Assembly (NCBI GenBank): GCA_016882555.1
Contig: VGPQ01000081.1
Location: forward strand, 1 to 6,426
Direction: 5' to 3'
DNA from: Cyanobacteria bacterium M_surface_7_m2_040
Lineage (GTDB): Bacteria > Cyanobacteriota > Cyanobacteriia > PCC-6307 > Cyanobiaceae
DNA: 6,426 nucleotides
Made by a program: the position numbers and the translations under genes. Positions 6,063 to 6,426 of the stretch are shown one piece after another. How positions within the stretch are numbered: the first letter of the stretch is position 1; each line of letters begins with the position of its first letter. Below the pieces are notes generated by a model. That model was not told the origin of the DNA. It ran no database searches and worked only from the letters and a program-made list of their open reading frames with translations.

Positions 6063-6426
6063 ATGGCCAGCGCAGCGCGCCATGAGCGCAGAGCCCTAGT
6101 TGTCGGACTGGCCGGCAACCTGGTTGGCGCACTGAGCGGAATCGGGATGTACCTGCACTCCCGCTCCGATGCGCTGCTGCTTGATGGGCTGTACACCGGG
6201 GTGCTGGCAGCGGCCGGCCTGGTGGCCCTGCAGGTGAGCCGGGCGGTGCATGCCCCGCGCAACCGCGCCTATCCCTTTGGCGCCTCGGGACAGGAACCGC
6301 TTTACATGTTATTCCAGTCGCTGGTGATGATCGGCATGGTTCTGTTTGCCGGGGTCACCGCTGCCAGCAAGCTGATCGCCGTGGCCAGCGGGGGCACGGC
6401 GCCGGTGGTGGAGCTCTCGGGTCTGA
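6063..6426 (+). CDS. Cation diffusion facilitator-like membrane protein (3' end outside window)
   Basis: The first 121 codons of a gene that continues past the right edge, 20 bases after ftsH. The protein has a basic start (RHERR), helices at about 11-30, 39-60 and 81-105, and CDF-family landmarks: GN..GA.SGIGMYLHSRSDALLLDGLYT, and YPFGASGQEPLY matching the YPFG...EPL block (landmarks at residues 18-45 and 70-81). CDF proteins usually export Zn, Fe, Mn or Co by proton antiport. Here the TM2 metal-site pattern (HxxxD or DxxxD a few residues after the conserved Asp) is not met: taking Asp41 as the conserved Asp of ADGxH, the site positions read Tyr44 and Leu48. It therefore belongs with divergent CDF-like proteins and its transport activity is uncertain. 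The ATG at 6063 fits the family start; no Shine-Dalgarno sequence is visible. It may be read through from ftsH. Confidence 0.82.
   Translation, partial: MASAARHERRALVVGLAGNLVGALSGIGMYLHSRSDALLLDGLYTGVLAAAGLVALQVSRAVHAPRNRAYPFGASGQEPLYMLFQSLVMIGMVLFAGVTAASKLIAVASGGTAPVVELSGL

Noticed and set aside
5245..6132. 295-codon minus-strand open frame over the 3' part of ftsH and the CDF start
   Set aside because: Same shadow effect; it spans two real genes and their spacer and has no family signature.
1..6426. Search for a new defence, mobile or biosynthetic system
   Set aside because: All recognisable genes are housekeeping or transport families in ordinary order; no integrase, transposase, CRISPR repeat, toxin-antitoxin pair or compositional break was seen.

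Overview
The window looks like ordinary chromosome from a high-GC unicellular picocyanobacterium of the Synechococcus/Cyanobium kind. Three things point there. The FtsH closely resembles the thylakoid FtsH2 type of cyanobacteria, there is a DUF1830 protein (a family known essentially only from cyanobacteria), and the pyruvate kinase carries the C-terminal PEP-utiliser-type domain seen in cyanobacterial and Gram-positive enzymes. Assignments rest on reading motifs by eye and on remembered families; no database search was run.

Layout. At the left edge is a possible fragment of a minus-strand gene starting with a signal-peptide-like segment (1-87, uncertain). Just upstream of it on the same strand is a MazG-type nucleotide pyrophosphohydrolase (93-422). 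A short divergent intergenic region (423-480) separates it from the plus-strand genes. These are pyruvate kinase (481-2262), a MacB/FtsX-type ABC permease without an ATPase domain (2286-3548, 23 bases after pyk and probably co-transcribed), a small DUF1830 protein (about 3712-3996), an FtsH2-type membrane protease (4075-6042), and the first 121 codons of a cation-diffusion-facilitator-like membrane protein (6063 to the right edge). Perfect or near-perfect hairpins follow the permease (3559-3580) and the DUF1830 gene (3998-4011). An AT-rich patch with a plausible -10 box precedes ftsH.

Together the genes are mainly housekeeping: nucleotide-pool sanitation, the last step of glycolysis, envelope transport, and quality control of thylakoid/plasma membrane proteins (photosystem II repair in the FtsH2 family). 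They do not form one pathway. No mobile element, CRISPR array, tRNA, rRNA or phage gene was seen. No convincing new system is present. The points most worth a second look are the altered metal-site positions in the CDF-like protein, the permease with no adjacent ATPase, and small tandem repeats at the 3' ends of mazG and ftsH.
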